A stretch of 64,000 nt of DNA from assembly GCA_015680685.1 (NCBI GenBank), contig MNCI01028365.1:356099-420098 (forward strand). Reading direction: 5' to 3'. This stretch comes from Gnetum montanum. Taxonomy: Eukaryota; Streptophyta; Gnetopsida; Gnetales; Gnetaceae. This document shows positions 47,501-58,100 of this stretch, in pieces; within the stretch, counting starts at the first letter, position 1; each line of letters opens with the position of its first letter. A program made the position numbers and the translations under genes. Below the pieces are notes generated by a model. The model was not told the origin of the DNA. It searched no databases and saw nothing but the letters and a program-made list of their open reading frames with translations.

Positions 47501-48060
47501 TGTCCTTTGTGCTTCTTATACAATTCAATAGGAAGTTCTTGTGTGGCGAGATATGTTATGTACTTGGTAATCCATGAATTTACTACTAAATATGCAACCA
47601 TTGATGTCTTTATAAATAAACTTTCATTGGAAAATTGGTCTAATAATGGTTCTTCATTTTCTTGAGGTTCCCATCTAAATCTTGATAGGTGATTAGCTAC
47701 AATATTTTTAATTCCCTTCTTATCAATCATCATGATGTTGAATTCTTGTAAGATGACAAGCCATCTTATTACTCTTGGACTTACCTATGGTTTATTCATT
47801 AGAAACCTGATGGCACTATGGTCAATATGAACATAGATAGGATACTTAAGCACATAATGTCTAAACTTTTTAAGTGCATATACCATAGCCATAAGCTACT
47901 TTTCTATGGTGGTATAGTTAAGTTGTGCTCTAATGATACTTTGACTAACATAGTGCATGTAATATGGTTGTTTCTGATCATCGAGTTAATTCAACACTGC
48001 CCCCAACACATAGTTTGAAGAATTTTTCATAATGTGGAAAGGCTTAGATCAATCCAAAGC
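47341..48060 (-). pseudogene. Element C RNase H and connection region
   Basis: The minus strand reads AQLNYTTIEK, then LMAMVYALKKFRHYVLKYP, IYVHIDHSAIRFLM and VIRWLVILQEFNIMMIDKKG, continuing as IVANHLSRFRW (47,341-47,733), the gypsy RNase H end (VADHLSRL type). One stop lies in the EKEL motif. Confidence 0.8.
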
Positions 48061-48099
48061 TCAAAAAATTGGTGTCTCAATTGGTTTTTGTTTTAGGCT

Positions 48100-49093
48100 C
48101 TTAAATGCTTTCTCACATTATTTTGACCACTGAAATGGTACACCTTTCTTTATCAATTCCACAAGCAATTTTGCAATCTTTGAGAAATTTTCAACGAATC
48201 TCCTATAGTATATTGTAATACCATTAAATTTCTCTTTTACCAATTAAGCTTTAAATTAGTTTCAACACATCTTTTCAAAACTTGTTCTAAGTGATCTAAA
48301 GCTTTGTTTGAAGTCAAGTCCATATGTAGAAAAGTCATCCATGAATACTTTAGCTCCATTGCCAATATGTTTTTGAAAGATACTAAGGATAAGTCTCTAG
48401 AAGGTGGCAAGAGCATTAAATAGGCCAAATGACATTTGCATGTATACAAATGTTCCCTATGGAATAGTAAATATTGTTTTCTCTTAATCCTCTAGTCTTA
48501 TATGGATCTGATTATATCCATTGTATTCATCAAGGAAGCTTTAATACTCATGTCCCACAATGGTATCTAGGACTTGGTCAATAAATGACAGAGAGAAATG
48601 GTCCTTGAATGTTGCCATGTTCAATAATTAGAAATCTATACAGACCCTTTACTTGCCATCCTTCTTTGGAACAATAGATAATGGGCTAATCCATTCACTA
48701 TCTACAATTGGATAGATGAACCTTATTTTCAACAGCTCTTCCAACTCTTTCTTGATAACTTCTTTGAGTTTTGGGTGTAATCTCCATTGAGATTAGTAGC
48801 ATGGTTTAACAACTAGACTAGTGTAGATTCGATATTGAAAAATGCATGGATTAATGTCAATGATCTCATCATAAGACCATGCAAATGAAGTTGGCCATTT
48901 GTTCACCACTTCTAATAATTTTCTCTTTTTTTCTTTATTAAGATTGGTGTTTATGATTACTAGGTTCTTATTGTTAAGGAAAGCATATTCAAGTGCATCT
49001 ACTAGGGATTTTATTTCTAGTAGTTCCAATTCATATCTATCTGATATCTTTAACTTTTCCCATTCAATCTTTTCCTATTGTGACTTAGTGTAA
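48100..49093 (-). pseudogene. Element C reverse transcriptase
   Basis: In order: LEYAFLNNKNLVIINTNLN (48,793-49,029), KWPTSFAWSYDEIIDINPCI, KELEELLKIRFIYPI, SEWISPLSIVPKKDGK, YNGYNQIHI, MSFGLFNALATF and AKVFMDDFSTYG (48,237-48,449). The last is the F-M-D-D form of the catalytic YVDD box with both Asp present. Several in-frame stops, no full-length ORF. This is the clearest RT in the window and supports the Ty3/gypsy assignment. Confidence 0.85.
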
Positions 49094-49399
49094 GAAGGTT
49101 ATCTTCGTATCTATTCTAGTTTGTCAGTTTCTTTGATATAAGCACTCATAATCTTGTCCACTAGTTCCATGCATATGTTTGATTCTGATTCATCTTCCTT
49201 GATCAACCACTAGGTACCTTCTTGTCTGGTGGCTGCTACATATAGATATTTTTATACACACATTTCTTCAACACATTTATTACATGCTGTGATGACATAG
49301 TGTCATGTTGTCTAGATTTTTTGAATGTAATTCCATCTAATATCATTGTATACGATATATGGAACTCTACATCCTTGAATTATTCTAGTTTTGTCTTCC

Positions 49400-49800
49400 T
49401 TGAAAATTTCCAAGGATAAGTCTTAAATTTCTAACTTAGCATCCACAATGCTAATTCATGCTCTTCCCATGATAATAAGATATTCTCCTTTATTCTTTCT
49501 TATGTGTATGACCAAAAAATCAACATGATACATCTTCTACTTGTTCAAGTGGAACAATAATTGACTGATCTGCTAGCTCTAACATATGTTACTTTTCTTT
49601 AGCAGAGGGAGATTCCAGGTCTTATACATGTCTTGAGAGATAAGGTTAACTCTTGACCTAGAATCTAGTAGAGCCTCACATGGTTTGTGTCCTACTATTT
49701 GGAGATAGAATAAAGGGCTTCTTGGATTTGTTCTCTTTTTAGAAAGTGCTCCTGCTTTGATCCATTGTGTAACTATTTGCATGAGCATGATAACGGTCAG
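49400..49800 (-). pseudogene. Element C protease
   Basis: The open piece at 49,579-49,788 includes SPLFYLQIVGHKPCEALLDS and RVNLISQDMYKTWNLPLLKK. The retropepsin D-S-G reads D-S-R here, a single G-to-A or G-to-C change at the Gly codon. Confidence 0.75.
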
Positions 49801-52119
49801 ATTTGTCTCTGCTGATGTCAGAAGTATAGTGTTCTCTTGAGGACCTTATGTAGATGGGGTATAGTTAGATGAAGTCCCTACCTTCGAACCTATTCTGGAC
49901 TTTCCCTAAAGAAGGGATGTTTCCTAGGTCTTGGTTCACTTGTCATGATGTCCTCTTGTGTGATGACTATCATAGTAGCACTCCCTTACTATGGTTGTGT
50001 TAGTAGTTTTTCTTGCATTACTAGTGGCAATACTAATGGTAATGAATTGGAAGCTTGATATGAGGGCCTTGGTGCTGATTGGGACATGTAAGAATTAGGA
50101 TTCATGCATGAGGTTGTGGGTCTATGGTATTCAAGTGGATAGTAAGGAGAGGACGTATGAATAGAAGTGTTTCCAAGGGAAATAGAACATTGTACATAGT
50201 ATCCATAGGGATTAGATTGCCTATATGGATACTGTTACTGTGGTGGTGGCATTCCTTTTGATTATGGTTGTTGCTACAGCTACCAATATTGCTCTTGCGA
50301 TTGAGGATAAGCCCTGCTTGGATAGTATGGTTGCTAGTAGGGATGTTTGAAATTACCTTGCAAATAAGGTAATCGCCTAGGAATTTGTTTCTTGAAAAGC
50401 TTTGGATTAAGTACATATGCCTTGGACTCTTGTAAGTGGGTCATTATAGGGAAAAATCCCTTAGGATGTTCATATTTGTATACTTTACACCCCTCGTTAT
50501 CTTTTGAACTTGAGTCCATTACCTCCTCCAAAACAGCAACTTTCTCTTTATTTTTGTATTTTTCACATCCATTGTCTCTTTTCTTCTTTTTATTCTCTTT
50601 TCTTGTCCATGGAATTCCACATTTTCTCTACCTTTGTTATAGTATCATTGACTAATTTCTAGATAGGTAGAGTCTTTCGTTGGATTGTATCTTCTAATGT
50701 TTCTTCCTCTTGTGATTTGCATATCCTTACATCCCTTTTTCTAATTGATGGATCTCTGTTATCCTCTTCAGCCAATTCCCTGTTCCTTAGCTCTCCTTCA
50801 TCTCTCGCCACTTAGTCTATCAATCCTTGGATTCGATGAGCAATCATCTTAGACAATTTGCCTTGGGTATATACCACAAGGATTTCTCTTGTTTTTTTCC
50901 TTAGCCCATTGATGATATGCTATAGTTATTTTCGTTTAGAGAATTCATGGCTTGGGCATCTATGTAATAAGAAATAGTACCTGTCCATTGTTGCATCTAG
51001 GGATTCATGTGTCCCTTATTTCCATCCTTGGGATCTATTTTCTCAAATTTGACACTCTTGATTAAGTTTGATACTTATCATTAAAAAGTTCTAGTGTGGT
51101 ACTCCATCTTCAAATTGATTTTAGTTCTAAGGATCTATACTAACTCTTTTCTTCTTTTATGAGTGTCCTAGGAAAAGAATTTAATTTTAGCCAATCATTC
51201 TCTATGTTCTATAGGGCACAAGCATCATGAAAGGCTTGGAGATGGTATTGTGAATCTCCATTGTATTCAATTTCAAATTTTGGGATATTATTCATGTCAA
51301 GTCACTTGATGTGACTGTTCCTTAAATGCTTAGTAGGAATGTATACAGCTTTCCTGATGTTGATCATGTTGCGAGTGACTAACATGGGTTCTTCATAGTC
51401 TTTGGGTTTGTGAGATTTATTGTAGTGGTGATCCCTTCGATGCTTATGATGCTCTCTATTTTTGTATCTAATCCTTTCTTCCCTTTCTTCATGGTTATCT
51501 TCATTTTCATCAAGATGCTTTCTTCTATGTGCATGTCTCTCATGATCTCTTCTTCTTTCTCCATCATGATCCCTTAGTCTTCGTTCTCTCTTACCAAAAT
51601 CTATTAATGAATGTGAGGGAAAAGATGGAGGAGTTAGAGAACGGTGCCAACTAGTTCTCCTTCTATGACTCCTTGATTCATCTCTTCTTGATCCATTGGA
51701 GGTCTTAGGCCTTGAATTCCTGCTAAATCTTGAGTCCTTCATATTTCTTCCAAGGGTTTCTACAAGAGTTGAATGTAGTTTTATTTTGATGGCATTTCAA
51801 TGCAAATGAATGATTTTTGGGAATGAGATCCAAGAGTTTGATAGAACTTATCAACTTGAAATAGAGCATCTTCTTTTGCTTGAAGCATTGATGGTGCTGA
51901 ACATTCACATGGTAAGACAATGTTGTCTTGTAGCTCTCTTCATCTAAGTTGTTCATCTTGGTGAAAAATGAATATAAAATTAGGATTATAAGGATTAGTA
52001 TGAGTGTATGAAATCCTAGTTTACATCGGTGCACTCCAATCTTCTTTATTGTAATCTCTATCATGACTTTCATTATAATCAATAAAAAGTGGAAATTTTT
52101 CTTTAACTGTAGAAGCCAT
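49800..52119 (-). pseudogene. Element C gag
   Basis: ATG at 52,119-52,117 (MASTVKEKFPLFIDYNESHD). Then NPNFIFIFHQDEQLR, an Arg/His/Glu-rich open stretch (51,302-51,742: RRDHERHAHRRKHLDE), MNNIPKFEIEY, QYHLQAFHDACAL, gag-core pieces (YRSLELKSI, RWSTTLELFNDKYQT; 51.0-51.25 kb), and a His/Asn/Pro-rich C-terminus near 50.1-50.4 kb. The basic N-terminal half may bind nucleic acid; no CCHC knuckle is visible. Confidence 0.7.
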
Positions 52120-52240
52120 GTTAATTTTGTTATGCTTAAGTGTGTATGTTTCAAAAACGTATTCTAAGTATGAGAGATATACTTTGTGATACTTGATACA
52201 ACAAACTTTGTAAAATCAACTACTACCAAACATTGACCTA

Positions 52241-52255
52241 TCCCTAGCAACAGTA
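52241..52255 (-). other. Primer-binding site of element C, decayed
   Basis: The minus strand reads TACTGTTGCTAGGGA next to the LTR, recognisably the tRNA-Asp complement but with about two bases lost and several transitions. Confidence 0.55.
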
Positions 52256-52256
52256 T

Positions 52257-53070
52257 TGATGATGAGCAGTTGGGCACTTCAATGCTTCACCATATAAGTC
52301 ACAAGTATTCACATGTGGCTTGATTGTAATTTGTAGATAGACAATGTAAGCATAATAGTGAGTTGATGTTAAGTTTGTGATCATTCTCTTCCTATGTAGA
52401 TTTAGCGAGGTGCACATCGTATTGCTTAACTATTAGTGAGGTACATGATAAACTGATGTTGAGTGGCTCTTAGTAGGACTAAGTGTAGACATATTGAAAG
52501 TAGATGTAATTTCTATTTCCAAGTACAATGGAATTGTAAATCTATTCTATCCTATGGCGATAAGCATTCGTTCCTAGTTTTCCATAGGCTAATGTAACTG
52601 TTATTGGGATTACCAAGTGACTAAATCAAGCAAAGTTACTACTAGATTACCAAATAATTACACTTTATGCTCAAACCCAATCTTACTTATTTCACCTTAC
52701 TAATAGAAATTGGAAAAGCAAATGACTTAAGAATAGTAAACATTATGGAAAATAAATCTATGCTAAGTGATAAGTTGCAACAATAAAGAACAATCTTGAT
52801 CTTTATTGTTATTCATGAATTGTGTCAAGGAACAATCCACTCGAATAAAGATATCGTACAATTATACTTCACCACATTGTAGGCATTCACTCTAACTTTA
52901 AGTTTACAAAAACAAACTGCAAGAATTTTGCTAAATGTAGGCAAAAACTTATTACTTTAACATTAAGGTGCATTGGTATTTATAAGCATGACCACAACCT
53001 ACTACATCGTAACTACGGTAATGTATGCAGAACTACGATATTGTAGACTTCGATAATTTACATTTTATCA
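52257..53070 (-). mobile_element. 5' LTR of element C
   Basis: 814 bp, TGATGAGCAG to CATTTTATCA. The minus-strand TATAAATA is at 52,984-52,977. It lacks about 50 bases present in the 3' LTR. ATTAA follows at 53,071. Confidence 0.85.
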
Positions 53071-53075
53071 ATTAA

Positions 53076-53290
53076 TCAAACCAAAATTTGGTTCTTTTTC
53101 TTGGATATTTTCTCTTGAAAATATTTCATTTAATAATCATTGAAATAATTTTTTCACATATCTAAAAATTCATTATCTTTTACCAAAATTATTTTACTTC
53201 AAGCATAAGTTGATAATATAAGTGAAGCATCATAAGTGATAAGATGGCACTAGGTATTTTAGTACAAAACTAGAGGAAGATGGTGTGGAC
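53076..53290 (-). pseudogene. LINE fragment, upstream side of the element C insertion
   Basis: Minus-strand traces such as NEFLDM, KNYFNDY and FQEKISKKKNQIL resemble the linker just before the RT of plant LINEs, and the frame joins NEISFSKVK across the ATTAA site. The upstream limit near 53,290 is uncertain. Confidence 0.45.
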
Positions 53291-54850
53291 AAATACATCA
53301 TATTGTAGCAAAATGATTGTACAAGTCATAAATTCAATCCCAATAGATCACTACTTAGATATGCAAGCACTATGCAGAAAATTATTGAACTAAACTAGAG
53401 GGTCTTAGATTTAATTAAAAAATAGTTTTAATTTCATTTTTACCTATGGCCTATTACGAGAATGGTGATCTTTGGAATTATTATTAGCCTTACAACTAGA
53501 AAAGCATTGAAACATCTTCTAGATTAATGTAAAGCTATCTTTCCTTCACAAAAGATTGAAGGAATTTTCATAAAACCATTGAGAGGGTGTAAAAGTCTTG
53601 ACTTGAACTTCATTACCCAACTTGAACCTAACTTCTTAAGACCAACCTAAATCTAACCCAAGTGCTAATCAAGTTGAGTTAAGAAAGGATTTTTTTTTTT
53701 AACTTGAAAAAGTTTGGATTGAATTAAGTCAATCCTTTTAACTTTAGAAAACTTGAAAGAGTATGGTATAAAATATGAAACATAAAAAAATCTCTAGAGT
53801 TAAAATCCAATCCTTTTATCATCTCCTGTTTTGTTACTCCTGCTTAAAATGATTTATTTAGTGTAACATTATTGTAACATGAATTCTAGCTAAGTGGCAA
53901 AGTAGTTATAAAAATTAAATTTTGCTAAACTTTTTATTTTTCATAGATATTTGCTACTAACTAGAGTTAATAGTTGTTTCACTGGTTGAATGACCATGCA
54001 TGTAGTTAAAATTACTTCAAGAGCAACTACATAAAAGCTACACCAATGACTTGACCTAATTGCCAACCTACTACATAACTATGATGATATTTGATGATCC
54101 AACTTGATTGTATATAGGGTTAGGGGTAGTAGGTTTTGATCTCCTTAAAAATTGATTTAACTTGAACCTTCTATTAGCCATAAGTAGGAAGAAGAGGAAG
54201 AATGTGTCTACAAATTAGCAAAATCATTGTATGAACTCAAACAAGCATAAAGATGTCTAATAAAAATAATAAAGTATATTTTCTCCATAAAAAGAAAGAT
54301 ATATATACATGTATTGCAAGCTTTTCAATAAGAAGACAAAACATTGCTATAATTAACAAATTTTTAAACAATTTAATTAATCATTTTGATGTTTTGGATC
54401 CTATAGACTCTTTCACAAACTTGAAAATTCTGCATTTATCTCAACCTATCTTTTTAAGCCTTAAAAAAGCATATATAAGCACTCTAATTAAAGAATATCA
54501 ATTCAACGCTAAAAATAATCATTTATTTCCTTGATTGAAAATTTTTATCACAAGGTTACTAATTTAAGATGTTTTAATCTTCTAATTTCCCTTGTAAATA
54601 TCAAACCAAATATACAATATGTACTAAATTACCTTGCTAAGGTATAGAAGAAGATTTTCTACTTTTTATTCTCTTTTGAACCAACTAAAATATCATTTTG
54701 TTGTTAAAACATAACTAAATAATACTTCAAAATTATTATAACCTAGGGGCATGTTAGCTGTACTTTTAAAATAATAAATTAATTAATTAACCATCAATGA
54801 TATTATCAATGTATTCAGTAAAAAATACATCATTGCTCCAATGCCTAATT
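53291..54850. other. AT-rich intergenic stretch, no gene seen
   Basis: Very AT-rich sequence with short homopolymers (for example the T run at 53,690-53,700). The longest ORF (54,253-54,534) is Asn/Lys/Ile/Phe-rich as expected of random AT-rich DNA. I recognise no gene, RNA or element. Confidence 0.5.
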
Positions 54851-54851
54851 T

Positions 54852-55141
54852 TATTCAGTATTAGCCAGAATTTACAAAATATTTATCAAGCATATGTTCA
54901 GATCTCTTTTACTCAAACGAATTCTCTCTTCAAAAATTTTAGATTAAAAGAAATTTCTCTTTTACAGTAGCAATTCCATCAATGATAACCTCGATTATTC
55001 AGTATTAGCCAGAATTTACAAAATATTTATCAAGCATATGTTCAGATCTCTTTTACTCAAACGAATTCTCTCTTCAAAAATTTTAGATTAAAAGAAATTT
55101 CTCTTTTACAGTAGCAATTCCATCAATGATAACCTCGATTA
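54852..55141. repeat. 144-bp tandem duplication over the 3' end of the JmjC gene
   Basis: ATTCAGTATTAGCCAGAATT starts at 54,853 and again at 54,997, and the copies agree almost completely through AATGATAACCTCGATTA (54,997 and 55,141). The right copy contains the last ~19 codons and stop of the JmjC gene; the left copy is a second, downstream set of those codons. Near-identity suggests a recent event or an assembly artefact. Confidence 0.9.
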
Positions 55142-58100
55142 GATGGCTAGGATTGGAAATCACAACCTCAAAGTTTTTAGATGACAAGGCAGGCACCACG
55201 AATGACTCACAAGGTAAGTGAGAGTTTCCTTCCTCTAAGGAAATAGTATGTACCTTATTCCATGTTATATTTTCAAGGTCTGTTACAAACGTAGATAAAT
55301 CTCTACCATTATGAATGGATAGATCAGCCTCTGATAAATCCCTAACACCAGCATTCTCGCTGCTTGAGACCTTAAAAAATTCCCTCTTGAGCTGAAGAAC
55401 AGAGATATCTTGTAGACGCAACGTATGATCACTTTTATATGATTTAAAATAATCATGACATGCCATTTTGTTTGCAACAGCACAAACTGATTGAAGATTG
55501 AAAACCAACTGTGGTATTAATTTGAGGTCTGAAAATTCTGTATGAGTTTCTCTGCACTGATTTTCCCATGATGTTGCAATATCAAGCAACTGTCTTAAAT
55601 GTGCAAGAGCAAACCGGCATATGAAAACAAAAATGTCTTCAAAATTCATCCCTGCAATAGAAACACATTTCTTGCTTTTAGTTAATACAATGCTTTAAGC
55701 TTAAAATATCAACGGAAGTTATGGTACTATTTTGATACGCTAATATTGCATAATAATGGACACAGAAAACCTGTATTAGCAGCCAAATTACGTTGACAAA
55801 GGCTTTCAAAGTCATCAGCAATATTTCTAATGTCTTCAATATACTCTACTGCTTCATTGTAGTCATTGGCCAGGAGGTTCCACTGGACATCATAAAAATC
55901 TGAAATTTATGTATGTGCAGAAAGACCTACCGGTTCACTATTATGATGCATAAATAAAACAATAAAACACTTACCACCCACATAATATTGCAAGCATTGA
56001 ACCAGTTGTGATTAATTGAGATGGTATCCTCCTGTGGTAGTCAGAATTGAGTTGGCATTAACAACAAACTTGGAAAGGTATTTGAAAAAGGAATGAGTTT
56101 GCGTATCAACAAAAAATATCATGCGTACCCTCTATTTGAAATATAAGGACCATATCAAGGCACTCATGCATTACATTATTTATTACAAGTCCTATTAGCA
56201 GGCATTTTCGGGCATCTATCAGAATGAACGTAAAAAGCCCACCTGATTTGTCACTTGATGAAACCAACCAGCTGGTACAAACAAAATTTCATGCTTTTCT
56301 TGAACACACTCAAGCCAGCATGTCTACTATAAAAAAGTCAATAACTTAATATGCAGAAGTGGAAAATATAAAAAATTAAGGGAAAAGAAAAAGATCAAAC
56401 ATTGCGCTGTAAAATAACCTCAGAAAATCCTGGAAACTCTTTCATTGAAACATCATCATATATATTATATACAGTTTTCTTCTTGTACCTACAGAAAATT
56501 AAGAGATTCAATAAATTAAAAGTCAGCACAGATCAGTATAAGTACTGCAGACAATGAATATGTAGAACTCATCAATAAATTCACATGCTTCCTACTTCTT
56601 TGTAACAAAAATTGGTAGACAAACATCTCCACATTAATAATTTCTGATTTTGAATTAAGAGTGTTTAGCAGATGAAAACTGCAAAGAGGCCCTACTATCA
56701 GAGTTAAAATTTCTCTACACAGAATATACTTATGGTTTAAGCAAGGGCTAGAAGGATTAGGACTAAGCTCAATATGTTCGCGTGGTCATTAATCTAGAAT
56801 ATGGAGGTTTTCATGATGTTTTTGGATCCGTAACAATTATTTATCCTGGCAGTTTCATTGTAGCAACTGTTTTCATCACGGCGCCGAACCACAACCAACT
56901 TGTTTGGATCAAGCACAATTCTAAAAAATGTTACCTTGCAGCTTCAATTTCAACCAAGATACAAGTGCCTCGGTTCAGATTTAGCATTTCTTGGTAGTGA
57001 TGACATTCATTTCATTCATACCCAAAGGAAATTGTTCTTTCATGCTTTCCTAATTTCCTCCAATAAGTTTCTTCCTGTATATAAATATTTTCCATCGATC
57101 AGTATTACCTTTGCTAATGTTGATATGCTCAATCTATTTGCTGACCTGGAAAGTAGGGATGTTAGTAATAAAAATTTAAATTTTTTCTTAAAGCATCCTA
57201 TCAAATAATCAGGTCTCTAATTAAAAAGCATGGTGGTGTTCCCTTCAACTCCACTAATGCAGGTCCGAAACCCAAATATGAAATAAGAAGGGTTAGCATC
57301 AGGCTAGCAGCTAGCTGTAAAACCATACCAAATCTCATGGATGAATTCCTTTTCAGATTTTGCAGATCCTATGACATTGTTCTTCATAGAGATGAATGGC
57401 TAAAAAGAACTCATGTAGCCAACTTTATTTTGTTGGGACAAGGATACAATGACGACAACAGTAAAGTTCCCTTTTGTTTCACTTCAAATCTGTCCTTGGT
57501 CCATGAAATTTGGTAGATATTTCATGTAAAAATTTTGCTAATAGAAAGCCAGATATCTTCAACTAACTTGTTCATTGTTGAATCCTCCAGTCAGTGCCAT
57601 TCCAAAATGAAAAGGTGATAATCTAGAACGAGTTGGACCCCAAGAGAGAAATGGGGATCTATCATCAAAGGAGATCCTGGAACCTGTAGGGACAGGGAAG
57701 TTGTTAAAAAACTAGAGTATTTGTGATGATAAATATAACAATTTGAGAGGCATGCTAATTAAAACTCAAAAGTGTTAATGATGTCAAGTTTTCCTAATAG
57801 GTGTCATTCTTAACCATTTATCTCGGAGAATAAAGGAGAAAGTCCATGGACTATATTTTTCTGCCCAGTTATCCCAAATGGCATAATTCCTATTGCAGAA
57901 GTTGAACTTGGGTCTCTCCTCTAAGAGCAACAAACCTTACCAAGCTGGCTATGCAAAAGGAAACTTAATTACACCATTTTCTACAATTCCGTTTCTTTGA
58001 TTTCTTGCTAAACTTCCTGAGCCTAATAAATCTCTTCCAAACATTGGTATATGAACAAATCTACTAGTATCTAGATTTTATTCTTCAAATCTGTACCTGT

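Larger units (their letters stand above)
40307..53070 (-). mobile_element. Element C: full-length Ty3/gypsy (Athila-like) retrotransposon
   Basis: A 12.8-kb minus-strand element with LTRs at 52,257-53,070 and 40,307-41,170 and ATTAA duplications. It keeps all parts in order: PBS, gag, protease, RT, RNase H, integrase, spacer, ORF3, polypurine tract. It lies inside the LINE, and the LINE frame reads through the site when C is removed. Numerous stops throughout show it is inactive. It is the best template here for the lineage's complete gene order. Confidence 0.9.

Noticed and set aside
54253-54534. 93-codon plus-strand ORF
   Set aside because: Composition is that of random AT-rich DNA; no domain, no homologue recognised, no promoter context.
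55883-55899. Longer JmjC exon starting at the TTTCAG acceptor
   Set aside because: It does not keep phase with the preceding exon and breaks the conserved WVWNLL reading, whereas GTCCAG does.
56782-57208. Overlapping plus-strand ORFs in the 1.8-kb JmjC intron
   Set aside because: Within an intron on the other strand, no recognisable motif; most likely chance.
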